A stretch of 38,838 nucleotides of DNA from Nonomuraea zeae (lineage in GTDB: Bacteria > Actinomycetota > Actinomycetes > Streptosporangiales > Streptosporangiaceae). The notes under the pieces are model-generated. The model was given only the letters and a program-made list of their open reading frames with translations, had not been told where the DNA came from and made no database searches. The DNA lies in contig NZ_VCKX01000097.1 in the NCBI RefSeq assembly GCF_005889725.1, forward strand, positions 1 through 38,838. Reading direction: 5' to 3'. Position numbers and translations under genes: made by a program. Within the stretch, counting starts at the first letter, position 1. Every line of letters begins with the position of its first letter. Below, in pieces: positions 22,945 to 30,707 of this stretch.

Positions 22945-24102
22945 TTGAGCCCGAGGGTCCTGCTCTTCACCGGCAAGGGCGGCGTCGGCAAGACCACGGC
23001 CGCCGCCGCGACCGCCACGCTCGCCGCCGCCCGCGGGCTCAAGACGCTCATCGTCTCGACCGACACCGCCCACTCGCTGGCCGACGCGCTGGCCGTCGAG
23101 CCTGGAGAGGTCGCGCCCGGGCTGCACCTGCGCCAGGTCGACACCCAGAAGACGCTGGAGCGCCACTGGGGCGAGCTGCAGGACTACGCCAGGGGCGTGC
23201 TGTCCGACCTGGGCCTCGACGAGATCACCTCCGAGGAGATCACCGTGCTGCCCGGCGCGGAGGAGGTCATCGCCCTGCTGGAGCTGCGCGAGCACGCCAG
23301 GGAGGGCCGCTGGGACGTGATCGTCGTCGACTGCGCCCCGACCGCCGAGACGCTGCGGCTGCTGGCCCTGCCCGAGGCGCTCGACTGGCACGTCACCAGG
23401 CTCATGCCGATCGGCCGCAAGATCGTCAAGCTCGTCTCGCCGTTCGTGCGCGGGGTCGCCCACGTCAGCGCGCCCGGCGAGGACGTCATGAACGCGGCCG
23501 AGCGCTTCCACCGCGGCCTGATGGAGGTGCGCGAGCTGCTCACCGGCGACCACGCCTCCGTGCGGCTCGTGCTCACGCCGGAGTCCGTGGTGCTCGCCGA
23601 GGCCAGGCGCACCCTCACCTCACTCAACCTGTACGGCTACCGCGTCGACGCCGTCATCGCCAACCGCGTCTTCCCTTCGGAGGGCGCCGACGAGTGGCGC
23701 GCCCAGTGGGTGGCGGCCCAGTCGCGGCTGCTGGCCGAGGCCGAGCAGTCGTTCGCGCCCCTGCCCATCCACGTCGTCCCCTACCTGCCCGCCGAGCCCG
23801 TCGGCAAGGACGCGCTGGCCGAGGTGGGGGAGTCCATGTACGGCCAGGCCGACCCGTTCGCGCCCCACGCCGTGGAGCCGCCGCTGCGGATGAGCGCCGA
23901 CGAGCTGACGCTGACCCTGCCCGGCGCCGACCGCGACGACATCGACCTGGCCCGCAAGGGTGACGAGCTGATCGTCACGGCCGGGCCGTACCGGAGGATC
24001 CTGGCGCTGCCCGCGGCGCTGGCCCGCAGGAGGATCAGCGGCGCGGCGCTGCGTGACGGCGTGCTCCGGGTGGTTTTCGCCGCGCCCGGCGGTGAGCCGT
24101 GA
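22945..24102 (+). CDS. ArsA/Get3-like ATPase with HSP20-like C-terminal domain
   Basis: 385 residues from TTG 22945. P-loop GKGGVGKTT (residues 10-18), switch I STDTAHSLADAL, switch II VDCAPTAETLRLL, and the ArsA/Get3 adenine-binding region VIANRVFPSEG. From about residue 315 a compact beta-rich domain (LRMSADELTLTLPGADRDDIDLARKGDELIV, positions given only to locate it) matches the ArsA-HSP20 C-terminal domain. No arsenite Cys triad or arsB gene is present, so arsenic transport is unlikely. The family includes tail-anchored protein targeting factors. It is coupled with the SRPBCC gene. Confidence 0.88.
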   Translation: MSPRVLLFTGKGGVGKTTAAAATATLAAARGLKTLIVSTDTAHSLADALAVEPGEVAPGLHLRQVDTQKTLERHWGELQDYARGVLSDLGLDEITSEEITVLPGAEEVIALLELREHAREGRWDVIVVDCAPTAETLRLLALPEALDWHVTRLMPIGRKIVKLVSPFVRGVAHVSAPGEDVMNAAERFHRGLMEVRELLTGDHASVRLVLTPESVVLAEARRTLTSLNLYGYRVDAVIANRVFPSEGADEWRAQWVAAQSRLLAEAEQSFAPLPIHVVPYLPAEPVGKDALAEVGESMYGQADPFAPHAVEPPLRMSADELTLTLPGADRDDIDLARKGDELIVTAGPYRRILALPAALARRRISGAALRDGVLRVVFAAPGGEP

Positions 24103-24109
24103 GCGGTTG

Positions 24110-24124
24110 ATTCTGCACTACGGT
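24110..24124 (+). promoter_or_regulatory. Promoter copy 2: attctgcactacggt
   Basis: Identical to 22485-22499. TACGGT at 24119-24124 would start transcription near 24131 and give a leader of about 63 bases with a gggagg ribosome site before the small Cys-protein gene. A two-codon ORF (ATG AGT TGA, 24153-24161) lies in that leader. Confidence 0.55.
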
Positions 24125-24194
24125 TCAGCTCGGGGAGCGAATCCGCAACCAGATGAGTTGAATGGATGAGCGACCCATACGCAGGGAGGGCCAG

Positions 24195-24614
24195 ATGACC
24201 GAGAGCAACGACAGGGATCCGATCGGTACCGTCGCCGACGAGGCGCGCAAGCTGTTCGACTCGATCCAGGGGCGGGCCACGCGCCAGGTGGGCAGGACGG
24301 TGTTCAATTCCTTCACCGGCGGCAGCGGCAGGAGGGAGCGCGATGTGTGGGAGGAGGCCGTGTCCGAGTCCCACGACGAGTACATCTGCCGCGCCTGCCC
24401 GGTCTGCCGGGCGATCGCGGCGCAGCGCGAGTCGGGCTCCGACGTGACCGGGCACCTGGTGGCCGCGGGCGGCGAGCTGTTCGCCGCGGTCCGCGGGGCG
24501 TTCGACGCGCTGAGCAGGCCCGCCCCCCGCAGGCCCGGCGACGGCCGCGACCGCGGGGACGGTGGGGACGATCGGGACCGCCGTGACAATGTGGAACACA
24601 TAGATCTGGGATAG
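24195..24614 (+). CDS. Small Cys-motif protein (DUF5304-like)
   Basis: 139 residues from ATG 24195, preceded by gggaggg. A helical N-terminal half (TVADEARKLFDSIQGRATRQV) is followed by the motif YICRACPVCRAI (CxxCxxC), an amphipathic helix, and a disordered Arg/Asp/Gly tail. The three closely spaced Cys residues could bind zinc or be redox active. In-frame ATG 24162 is an alternative start. The gene lies directly before glucokinase (12-base gap). I recall uncharacterised homologues beside glkA in Streptomyces; the name DUF5304 is from memory and should be checked. Confidence 0.75.
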   Translation: MTESNDRDPIGTVADEARKLFDSIQGRATRQVGRTVFNSFTGGSGRRERDVWEEAVSESHDEYICRACPVCRAIAAQRESGSDVTGHLVAAGGELFAAVRGAFDALSRPAPRRPGDGRDRGDGGDDRDRRDNVEHIDLG

Positions 24615-24626
24615 GAGACACGGGGC

Positions 24627-25559
24627 ATGCTCACGATCGGTGTCGACATCGGCGGGACCAAGGTCGCCGCGGGTGTGGTCGGCGACAACGGCGAGATCGT
24701 CGAACACACGCTGCGGCCCACCGCCGCCGACCGCCCAGACGTGGTGGCCGAGACGGTGGCCGACGTCGTTCGCGAGCTGTCCGCGGGCCGGGAGATCGAG
24801 GCCGTCGGCGTCGGCGCGGCCGGGTTCGTCGACGAGACCCGGTCGATGGTGCGCTTCGCGCCCAACCTCGCCTGGCGCGAGGAGCCGCTGCAGAAGAAGA
24901 TCAGCGGGCTCGTCGGCCTGCCGGTCGTGATCGAGAACGACGCCAACGCCATGGCGTGGGGCGAGACCAGGTTCGGCGCGGGCAGAGGCCAGTCCCACGT
25001 GGTCTGCCTGACGCTCGGCACCGGCATCGGCGGCGGCCTGGTCTTCGACGGCTCCCTCTACCGCGGCCGGTGGGGCATGGGCGCCGAGCTCGGCCACATG
25101 CAGGTGCTGCCCGAAGGACGGCTCTGCGGCTGCGGCAACATCGGCTGCTGGGAGCAGTACGCCAGCGGCCAGGCCCTCGTCAAGGACGCCAGGGAGATCG
25201 CCGAGGCACAGCCGGAGCGGGCTGAGATCCTGCTCGGGCTCGCCGGGGGCAAGATCGAGGGCGAGGAGGTCACCGAGGCCGCGCGGCTGGGCGACGACGC
25301 GTCGCTGGCCGCGTTCGCGAGCCTGGCCGACTGGCTCGGCCAGGGCATGGCCGACCTCGCCGCCACCCTCGACCCGGGCTGCTTCATCGTCGGCGGCGGC
25401 GTTTCCCGCGCCGCCGACCTGTTCATCGACCGGGCCCGCGCGGTCTTCGCCGAGCGGCTCACCGGCCACGGGCACCGCCCGCTGGCCGAGATCAAGCTGG
25501 CCGAGCTCGGCGCCTCCGCCGGCGTGGTGGGCGCCGCCGACCTGGCCAGGCAGCGCTAG
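24627..25559 (+). CDS. glkA: ROK-family glucokinase
   Basis: 310 residues. ATP-binding DIGGTK (residues 7-12), sugar-binding ENDANAMAWGE with the catalytic Asp, LGTGIGGGLVFDG, the ROK Glu/His pair GAELGHM, and the zinc motif CGCGNIGCWEQYAS. Phosphorylates glucose to glucose 6-phosphate in the cytoplasm; in Streptomyces GlkA is also the key factor for carbon catabolite repression. SD ggag precedes the ATG. Expression probably comes from the repeated promoter at 24110. Confidence 0.93.
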   Translation: MLTIGVDIGGTKVAAGVVGDNGEIVEHTLRPTAADRPDVVAETVADVVRELSAGREIEAVGVGAAGFVDETRSMVRFAPNLAWREEPLQKKISGLVGLPVVIENDANAMAWGETRFGAGRGQSHVVCLTLGTGIGGGLVFDGSLYRGRWGMGAELGHMQVLPEGRLCGCGNIGCWEQYASGQALVKDAREIAEAQPERAEILLGLAGGKIEGEEVTEAARLGDDASLAAFASLADWLGQGMADLAATLDPGCFIVGGGVSRAADLFIDRARAVFAERLTGHGHRPLAEIKLAELGASAGVVGAADLARQR

Positions 25560-25570
25560 AGCCGCGCTTC

Positions 25571-26266
25571 GTGACGATCAGGGTCGCCACCTACAACGTT
25601 CACGGGATGCGCGACAGCGTCCCCGCGCTGGCCAGGGTCGTCGCCGCCCTGCGCGCCGACGTGCTGTGCGTCCAGGAGGCGCCCAGGCTCGGCCGCCGGC
25701 GGGCCGGGCGCGAGGCGCTGGCCGCCGCGGCGGGGCTGCGGGTCGCCACGCCCGCCCGGCTGGGCGGCGTGGCGGTGCTCGCCGGGCCGCGCGTCAGCGT
25801 GCTGCACGCCGAGAGCCACGCGCTGCGCGTCTTCCTCGGGCTGGAGCGGCGCGGGCTGGCGATCGCCGTGCTCGCCGCCGAGGGCGTGCGGCTGGCCGTC
25901 GGGTCGCTGCACCTCGACCTCAACGGCCCGGCCAGGGTGCACCACGCGGCAGAGGCGGTGGCGCTCATGGAGGGCGTGGCCGCCCGCTACGGCGCGGCGA
26001 TCGTGCTCGGCGGCGACATCAACGAGCGGCCGCACCAGCCCGCCTGGCGCTACCTCGCCGGGCGGCTGGCCGACTGCCACGCGGCGGCGCCCGAGGGCGA
26101 CGGCCTGACGTTCCCCGCGAAGAGCCCTTCGGCGCGCATCGACGGGGTGTTCGCCGCGCGCGAGACACGCGTCGTCTCCTGCGGTGGAGCGGAGGTCACG
26201 AGCGCCGATCTGAGCGCCGCTTCCGACCACCTGCCGGTCGTCGCCGAGTTGCGACTTGGGCTCTAA
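25571..26266 (+). CDS. Endonuclease/exonuclease/phosphatase (EEP) family protein
   Basis: 231 residues from GTG 25571. EEP-fold motifs: ATYNVHGMRD (metal-site Asn), VLCVQEAPRLG (catalytic Glu), GSLHLDLNGPARVHHAAEAV, GGDINERPHQPAW (Asp/Asn pair), SARIDGVFA and the C-terminal SDHLPVVAEL (Asp-His). All catalytic positions are kept, so an active phosphodiesterase or nuclease is expected; substrate unknown. It follows glkA by 11 bases and is probably in the same operon. Confidence 0.88.
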   Translation: MTIRVATYNVHGMRDSVPALARVVAALRADVLCVQEAPRLGRRRAGREALAAAAGLRVATPARLGGVAVLAGPRVSVLHAESHALRVFLGLERRGLAIAVLAAEGVRLAVGSLHLDLNGPARVHHAAEAVALMEGVAARYGAAIVLGGDINERPHQPAWRYLAGRLADCHAAAPEGDGLTFPAKSPSARIDGVFAARETRVVSCGGAEVTSADLSAASDHLPVVAELRLGL

Positions 26267-26291
26267 CGGGCAAGCGGACCCCTCCAGCCCG

Positions 26292-26297
26292 TAGCAT
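26292..26297 (+). promoter_or_regulatory. Leaderless -10 box TAGCAT of the propeller-like gene
   Basis: TAGCAT ends six bases before the ATG at 26304, with no ribosome site between. Confidence 0.5.
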
Positions 26298-26303
26298 TTG
26301 CTC

Positions 26304-27413
26304 ATGACCCGTCGCTCTCAGCGGCGTGCGCTCTCCTTGATCTTGGCGACGTCCGTGGCCTGGTCTCAGGTCACGCCCGCCGCGCATGCCGATCCCCGCC
26401 CCGGCACGATAGAGGCGTGGCAGCAGTCGACCAGCGTGCGGCTCCAGCCAGACGGCTCACTGTTCGACGTGCTCGCCCTGTCGTCGAGCGACGTGTGGGC
26501 CGTGGGCCAGCAGGAGATCTGGGACGTCTGGAAGAACCGCGGGACCATCCGCCACTGGAACGGCGCCGGCTGGGCCGAGGTGCCCGTCCGTGACGCGACC
26601 GCCGCGGGCAACCTGCGCGGGCTGGCCGCCGCCGGCGCCTCCGACGTGTGGGCGGTCGGCGACGGGCACGACGGGCTGCCGTACCTCGCCCACGGCGATG
26701 TGGCGGGGTTCGACCGGGTCAGGCCGCAGGGGCTGCGGGCCGGAGACTGGCTCGGCGGCGTCGACGCCAAGTCCGGGCGGGTCGTGGCGGTCGGCAGCCG
26801 CGAGGACAACGGGCTCATCCTCACCGGCCAGGGCAACTCCTGGACCACGCAGGAGACCAAGGAGGAAGGCGCGCTCTACGCGGTGGCCGGCGGGTTCGCC
26901 GTCGGCGACACCGGCGACAAGCCGCTGATCGTCCACAATTCGGGCGGGTCCTGGAAGTCCATGCCGCTCCCGTCGATTCCCGGCGGCTACCTGCGTGACG
27001 TGCAGGTCGACAACTCCAAGCGGGCGGTGGCCGTCGGCGGCGTCTACCGGGGCCCCGGCGACATCTCGCCGCTCGTGCTGACCTGGAACGGCAAGCGGTG
27101 GCGCGAGCAGCGGCTGCCCGATGCCGGCGCCAGGCTCTACGGGGTGACGGGCGACGGCAAGGGCCGCTACTGGATGGCGGGCTATGACCCGTCGCGGCCG
27201 GCGGAGCCGTTCATGGTGCGCTGCGAGAAGAGCTCGTGCGAGACGATCCGCGGGCGCGCCAACGAGGGCAGGAGCAGCGTACGTCTCCAGGCGGTGACCT
27301 ACCTCGCCGGCAAGAGCACGGTCTGGGCGGTCGGGCACGCGGTCGACACGGCCGACCGCTACACCGACGTGGTGGAGTCGTTCGCGCCCAAGTCCACCAC
27401 CGCGAAGTCCTGA
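26304..27413 (+). CDS. Secreted protein with seven WAVG-type repeats, probable beta-propeller
   Basis: 369 residues. Basic N-terminus MTRRSQRRALSLIL and Sec signal ending at PAAHA-DP (about residue 29). The mature part has seven recurrences of a strand ending in AVG: residues about 63-68 (DVWAVG), 114-119 (DVWAVG), 159-164 (RVVAVG), 197-201 (GFAVG), 240-245 (AVAVGG), 287-293 (GRYWMAG) and 338-344 (STVWAVG). They are 38-51 residues apart. Seven such units fit a seven-bladed propeller with velcro closure. One Cys pair (MVRCEKSSC). No enzymatic motif is seen; a carbohydrate- or protein-binding role outside the cell is plausible. TTG 26298 is an alternative start. Confidence 0.7.
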   Translation: MTRRSQRRALSLILATSVAWSQVTPAAHADPRPGTIEAWQQSTSVRLQPDGSLFDVLALSSSDVWAVGQQEIWDVWKNRGTIRHWNGAGWAEVPVRDATAAGNLRGLAAAGASDVWAVGDGHDGLPYLAHGDVAGFDRVRPQGLRAGDWLGGVDAKSGRVVAVGSREDNGLILTGQGNSWTTQETKEEGALYAVAGGFAVGDTGDKPLIVHNSGGSWKSMPLPSIPGGYLRDVQVDNSKRAVAVGGVYRGPGDISPLVLTWNGKRWREQRLPDAGARLYGVTGDGKGRYWMAGYDPSRPAEPFMVRCEKSSCETIRGRANEGRSSVRLQAVTYLAGKSTVWAVGHAVDTADRYTDVVESFAPKSTTAKS

Positions 27414-27424
27414 CCCGGCACAGC

Positions 27425-27465
27425 GCCGTCCAGGGCCGTACAGGGCCGTTCAGGGGCCGTTCAGG
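27425..27465 (+). repeat. Four ten-base tandem repeats (gccgtycagg)
   Basis: Units at 27425, 27435, 27445 (one extra g) and 27456 with a degenerate fifth copy following, between two convergent genes. Confidence 0.7.
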
Positions 27466-27495
27466 GCCGCTCGGAGCCGCCCTTGGGCTCGCTGG

Positions 27496-27999
27496 TCAGA
27501 GCACCGCGCCGTCGTCCCAGCCCGAGTCGTTGGGCCGGTCGTCGCCCATGCGCACCACCAGCGCGACGAAGCCGCCGATGAACGCCGCCACCGCGGTGAA
27601 CAGCGCCCACCCCTCCATGTGCCAGCTCGCCATGGCGGCGACCAGCAGGTAGGTGGGGCCGCCGAACAGCGCCACCCAGGCCAGCTTGGTCGGCAGGTCC
27701 AGTTTGGGCAGCGGCGGCGGCGGGGGCGGCTCGAAGTGGCCTTCGTCCTCGTCCTCGTCCCCGTCGTCTCGCGAGCCGTCCGGCGAGCCGTCCTCGTGCG
27801 GGGCCGCGTCGAGCAGGTCGCCGTCGCGCGCCATCGGATCACCGGGATCCTCCGACGGCTTGACCACCCGGCGGGTGGGCTCGGCGGGTACGTTCTCGCT
27901 GTCCGGCCATGGCTGATCGGCCGAGTCGCGCTCGGCTGTGTCGTTGAAGGACGCGACGATCTGCCGCCAGACCTCGTCCTCGTCACTCTGGCGCGTCAC
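27496..27999 (-). CDS. Acidic protein with two C-terminal membrane segments
   Basis: 167 residues from GTG 27999. The N-terminal 90 residues are hydrophilic and acidic (DGDEDEDEGHFEPP) and end in a polyproline run (PPPPPPLP). Two membrane segments follow (about 108-127 and 132-152), with a short acidic tail. I recognise it only as a conserved actinobacterial hypothetical seen near glucokinase and acyltransferase genes. The disordered acidic-polyproline arm could be a cytoplasmic docking region. Stands alone on its strand beside the alpha/beta hydrolase gene. Confidence 0.7.
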   Translation of the reverse strand: MTRQSDEDEVWRQIVASFNDTAERDSADQPWPDSENVPAEPTRRVVKPSEDPGDPMARDGDLLDAAPHEDGSPDGSRDDGDEDEDEGHFEPPPPPPLPKLDLPTKLAWVALFGGPTYLLVAAMASWHMEGWALFTAVAAFIGGFVALVVRMGDDRPNDSGWDDGAVL

Positions 28000-28045
28000 C
28001 TAGATGGGCCTCTCCGCAGCGATCGCGACTTCCCCCTGGGTGCGA

Positions 28046-28804
28046 TCAGTCCCTCTGCAAGGGTACCGAGGCATGTGTCTGGATGAAGTCGAGGCTCCCG
28101 GCAAAGATCCTGTCGGCATCGTTGTCCAGCGTCGCAACATGGTAGCTATCGGTAAGCTCCTCGATCGTGGCCTGCGGGACCTTCTCACGTATGATCGCCA
28201 CGCTGGTCGGCTTCACCACGTGGTCCTCCGTGCTGTGGAAGACCAGCAGCGGCTGTGTCACTTTCGCCAGGTCGGCCTGCACCAGCGACCACAGGCCGGG
28301 CAGCGACGCGGCCGCCTTCACCGGGGTGCGGGCATAGGCCAGCTCGGTCACGCCGGGCTTCTTGACGTCGTTGGCGACGCCAGGCACCGACGGCACGAAC
28401 CATTTGAGCAGCGGGGCCAGCTTCATCAGCGGCACGTCGCTGGCGATCGACGGGTTGACCACCATGACGCCCGTGATGGCCGCGCCGTGCACCTCGGCCA
28501 GCCGCAGCGCCAGGCAGCCGCCCAGCGACAGGCCCGCCACGAACACCTCGGCGCAGCGCCCCTGGAGGTCCGCGAACGCCTTCTCCACCTCGGCGTACCA
28601 GTCTTCCCAGCGTGTCCTGTTCATCTCCTGCCAGCGGGTGCCGTGCCCCGGCTGGCGTGGCAGCGAAACGCTGACCCCGTGACCGGCCAGGAACTCGCCC
28701 CATGGCCGTAACGACTGCGGCGTCCCGGTGAATCCGTGGCAGAGCAACACGCCGACCTGACCTGCGTCGTGGTGATAGGGCTCCGCGCCTGGCATGAGCG
28801 GCAT
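28046..28804 (-). CDS. Alpha/beta hydrolase (carboxylesterase/monoacylglycerol-lipase type)
   Basis: 252 residues from ATG 28804, with gaaggag five bases upstream. Motifs: oxyanion-hole strand LLCHGFTGTPQSL, LPRQPGHGTRWQEM, nucleophile elbow GLSLGG, acid in FHSTEDHVV and catalytic His in DSYHVATLD. The layout matches the Est30/YvaK-type thermostable esterase and monoacylglycerol lipase group. Likely hydrolyses short-chain or monoacyl esters in the cytoplasm. Divergent from the acyltransferase gene, consistent with lipid turnover. Confidence 0.88.
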   Translation of the reverse strand: MPLMPGAEPYHHDAGQVGVLLCHGFTGTPQSLRPWGEFLAGHGVSVSLPRQPGHGTRWQEMNRTRWEDWYAEVEKAFADLQGRCAEVFVAGLSLGGCLALRLAEVHGAAITGVMVVNPSIASDVPLMKLAPLLKWFVPSVPGVANDVKKPGVTELAYARTPVKAAASLPGLWSLVQADLAKVTQPLLVFHSTEDHVVKPTSVAIIREKVPQATIEELTDSYHVATLDNDADRIFAGSLDFIQTHASVPLQRD

Positions 28805-28965
28805 AACAGCTCCTTCATGCTGTTTCATTCCGGCAATTTCCTCCGGAACGGCCCGATCGTCGCACGTTCTGGGGTGTTTGTGCGAGAGCTGATGTAGGAG
28901 CATGGCGTACGAGATGGGAAGATGACTCTGCCCGTCGACCAAAGCGCTGGAGAAGAGGTGCCAGG

Positions 28966-29673
28966 GTGTTCTACTGGGTGGTCAAGGCCATCTTGGGGCC
29001 GTTCCTCCACCTCGTCTTCAGGCCGTGGACCGAAGGTGCGGACAACGTGCCCCGGGAGGGGCCGGCGATCCTGGCGGGCAATCACCTGTCGTTCGCCGAC
29101 CACTTCTTCGGCCCGCTCCAGATCCGGCGCAAGGTCATCTCCCTGGGCAAGGCCGACTACTTCACCGGCAGCGGCATCAAGGGCTTCTTCACCCGGCTGT
29201 TCTTCAGCGGCGTCGGCACCGTGCCGATCGACCGCTCGGGCGGCAAGGCCAGCGAGGCGGCGCTGCGCACGGGGCTGCGCATCCTGCGCGAGGGCCACAT
29301 CCTGGGCATCTATCCCGAGGGCACCCGTTCGCCCGACGGCCGCCTCTACAAAGGCAAGACCGGCGTGGCGCGGCTGGCGCTGGAGTCGCGGGTGCCGGTC
29401 ATCCCGTGGGCCATGGTCGACACCTACGAGATGATGCCGCCGGGCCGGCCGCTGCCCAAGCTCGGGATCCGGCCGGGCGTCAGGTTCGGCAAGCCGCTCG
29501 ACTTCTCCCGCTACTACGGGATGGAGGACGACCGGCTGGTGCTGCGGGCGGTGACCGACGAGATCATGTACGCGCTGATGGAGCTGTCGGGCCAGGAATA
29601 CGTCGACAAGTACGCCGCCAGTGCCAAGGTGGAGATGGAGCGCGCGGCCCGCGCCGCCGCGGCCAAGCACTAG
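28966..29673 (+). CDS. 1-acyl-sn-glycerol-3-phosphate acyltransferase (PlsC family)
   Basis: 235 residues from GTG 28966, preceded by gaagagg. PlsC motifs: block I NHLSFADHFF (H-x4-D), block II GTVPIDRS, block III YPEGTRSPDGRLYKGKTGV and block IV VPVIPWAM. N-terminal amphipathic segment FYWVVKAILGPFLHLVF should anchor it to the membrane. Transfers an acyl chain to lysophosphatidate or a related acceptor. Actinobacterial genomes hold several paralogues, so the acceptor is uncertain. Confidence 0.9.
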   Translation: MFYWVVKAILGPFLHLVFRPWTEGADNVPREGPAILAGNHLSFADHFFGPLQIRRKVISLGKADYFTGSGIKGFFTRLFFSGVGTVPIDRSGGKASEAALRTGLRILREGHILGIYPEGTRSPDGRLYKGKTGVARLALESRVPVIPWAMVDTYEMMPPGRPLPKLGIRPGVRFGKPLDFSRYYGMEDDRLVLRAVTDEIMYALMELSGQEYVDKYAASAKVEMERAARAAAAKH

Positions 29674-29680
29674 CCCGCGT

Positions 29681-30142
29681 TCACACGGACGACCGTAAGG
29701 CCTCTTCGGTCTTGTTCATGGCCGTGGTCATCGCGTGCAGCTCCTCGCGGCTGAGCCGGTCGATCAGGTAGGCGCGCACGACCTCCACGTGGCCGGGCGC
29801 CACCCGCCGCAGGCAGCGGATCCCCTCCTCGGTGAGCACCGCCAGCACGCCGCGCTCGTCGGAGGGGCAGGTGGCCCGCGCCACCAGGCCGGCCTTCTCG
29901 AGCTGGGTGATCTGGTAGGTCAGCGCGCTCTTCGACACCACGACGCCTCTGGCCAGCTCCGTCATCCGCATCTGGTGATCGGGGGCGTCGGCGAGCCGGA
30001 CCAGGATCTCGTACTGCGGGTGCGTCAGCCCGGCCGCGGCCTTCAGCTGCTCCTCGATGCGGCGCTCAAGCAGGTGGGAGGTGGACAGGAAGGCGCGCCA
30101 GGCCGCCATCTCGGTCGCGTCTAGCCATCGGGGGTCCGTCAC
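29681..30142 (-). CDS. MarR-family regulator
   Basis: 153 residues from GTG 30142. MarR winged helix: EEQLKAAAGLTHPQYEILVRLADAPDHQMRMTELARGVVVSKSALTYQITQLEKAGLVARATCPSDERGVLAVLTEEG (given as residue 30-108), then a dimerising C-terminal helix pair. A single Cys in the wing (ATCPSDERG) could be a redox switch. Divergent from doxX with one palindromic operator between them, so it probably represses both. Only seven bases separate it from the convergent acyltransferase stop. Confidence 0.9.
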   Translation of the reverse strand: MTDPRWLDATEMAAWRAFLSTSHLLERRIEEQLKAAAGLTHPQYEILVRLADAPDHQMRMTELARGVVVSKSALTYQITQLEKAGLVARATCPSDERGVLAVLTEEGIRCLRRVAPGHVEVVRAYLIDRLSREELHAMTTAMNKTEEALRSSV

Positions 30143-30207
30143 CGCCTCAGTTTAGGCGCCGCTCAGGGCCGTCCAGATCGGGGGTTCTGACCCGCCGCGC
30201 GGTTGTT

Positions 30208-30221
30208 GTTCGAATTTGAAC
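30208..30221. promoter_or_regulatory. MarR operator gttcgaatttgaac
   Basis: A 14-base near-perfect palindrome (GTTC-x-AATT-x-GAAC) between marR and doxX. It covers the region where the doxX -35 should be; the -10 is TAGAGT at 30230-30235. Confidence 0.7.
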
Positions 30222-30269
30222 TTTCAGGCTAGAGTGGATATTCGTTTCGACGACTGTCAAGGAGGCCGC

Positions 30270-30695
30270 ATGGCGGATCAGGCGCGTCCCGTTGTACTGC
30301 TGCTCGCGAGGATCGCCATCGGCGTGATCTTCGTCGTGCACGGCTACCAGAAGTTCGCGACCATGGGCATCGCGGGCACGACCAAGTTCTTCGAGTCCGC
30401 CGGCATCCCGCTGGCCGGCGTGGCCGCACCGGCCGTGGCCGTGCTGGAGGTGGTGGGCGGGCTGGCGCTGATCCTGGGCGCGGCGCTGCCGATCGCCGGC
30501 ACGCTGCTGGCCCTCGACATGATCGGCGCGATCGTGTTCGTGCACGGCACGAACGGCCTCAGCGGCGACGGCGGCTACGAGTTCGTCCTGGCGCTGGCCG
30601 CGGCCAGCCTGGCCGTCGGCTTCACCGGCGGCGGCGCGCTGGCGCTCGACAGCGTGTTCGGCCGCCGCCGCAGCATCGCCCCGGCGACCGCCTGA
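30270..30695 (+). CDS. DoxX-family membrane protein
   Basis: 141 residues with four membrane segments (about 7-25, 48-66, 72-92, 105-125). DoxX signature: LLARIAIGVIFVVHGYQKF, then GIPLAGVAAPAVAVLEVVGGLALILG. SD ggagg precedes the ATG. DoxX proteins act in oxidative or thiol/sulfur stress and sometimes in quinone metabolism. Paired with a divergent MarR regulator, the usual arrangement for inducible DoxX genes. Confidence 0.9.
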   Translation: MADQARPVVLLLARIAIGVIFVVHGYQKFATMGIAGTTKFFESAGIPLAGVAAPAVAVLEVVGGLALILGAALPIAGTLLALDMIGAIVFVHGTNGLSGDGGYEFVLALAAASLAVGFTGGGALALDSVFGRRRSIAPATA

Positions 30696-30707
30696 CGCCG
30701 CGGCCGC

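Noticed and set aside
22945..24102. Arsenic resistance (ArsA) assignment
   Set aside because: No arsenite-binding Cys set, no arsB, arsC or arsR nearby; only the ATPase fold is shared.
28922..29434. Plus-strand ORF starting ATG 28922
   Set aside because: Out of frame with the PlsC motifs of the real gene at 28966 and composed of Arg/Ser/Ala-rich shadow sequence.
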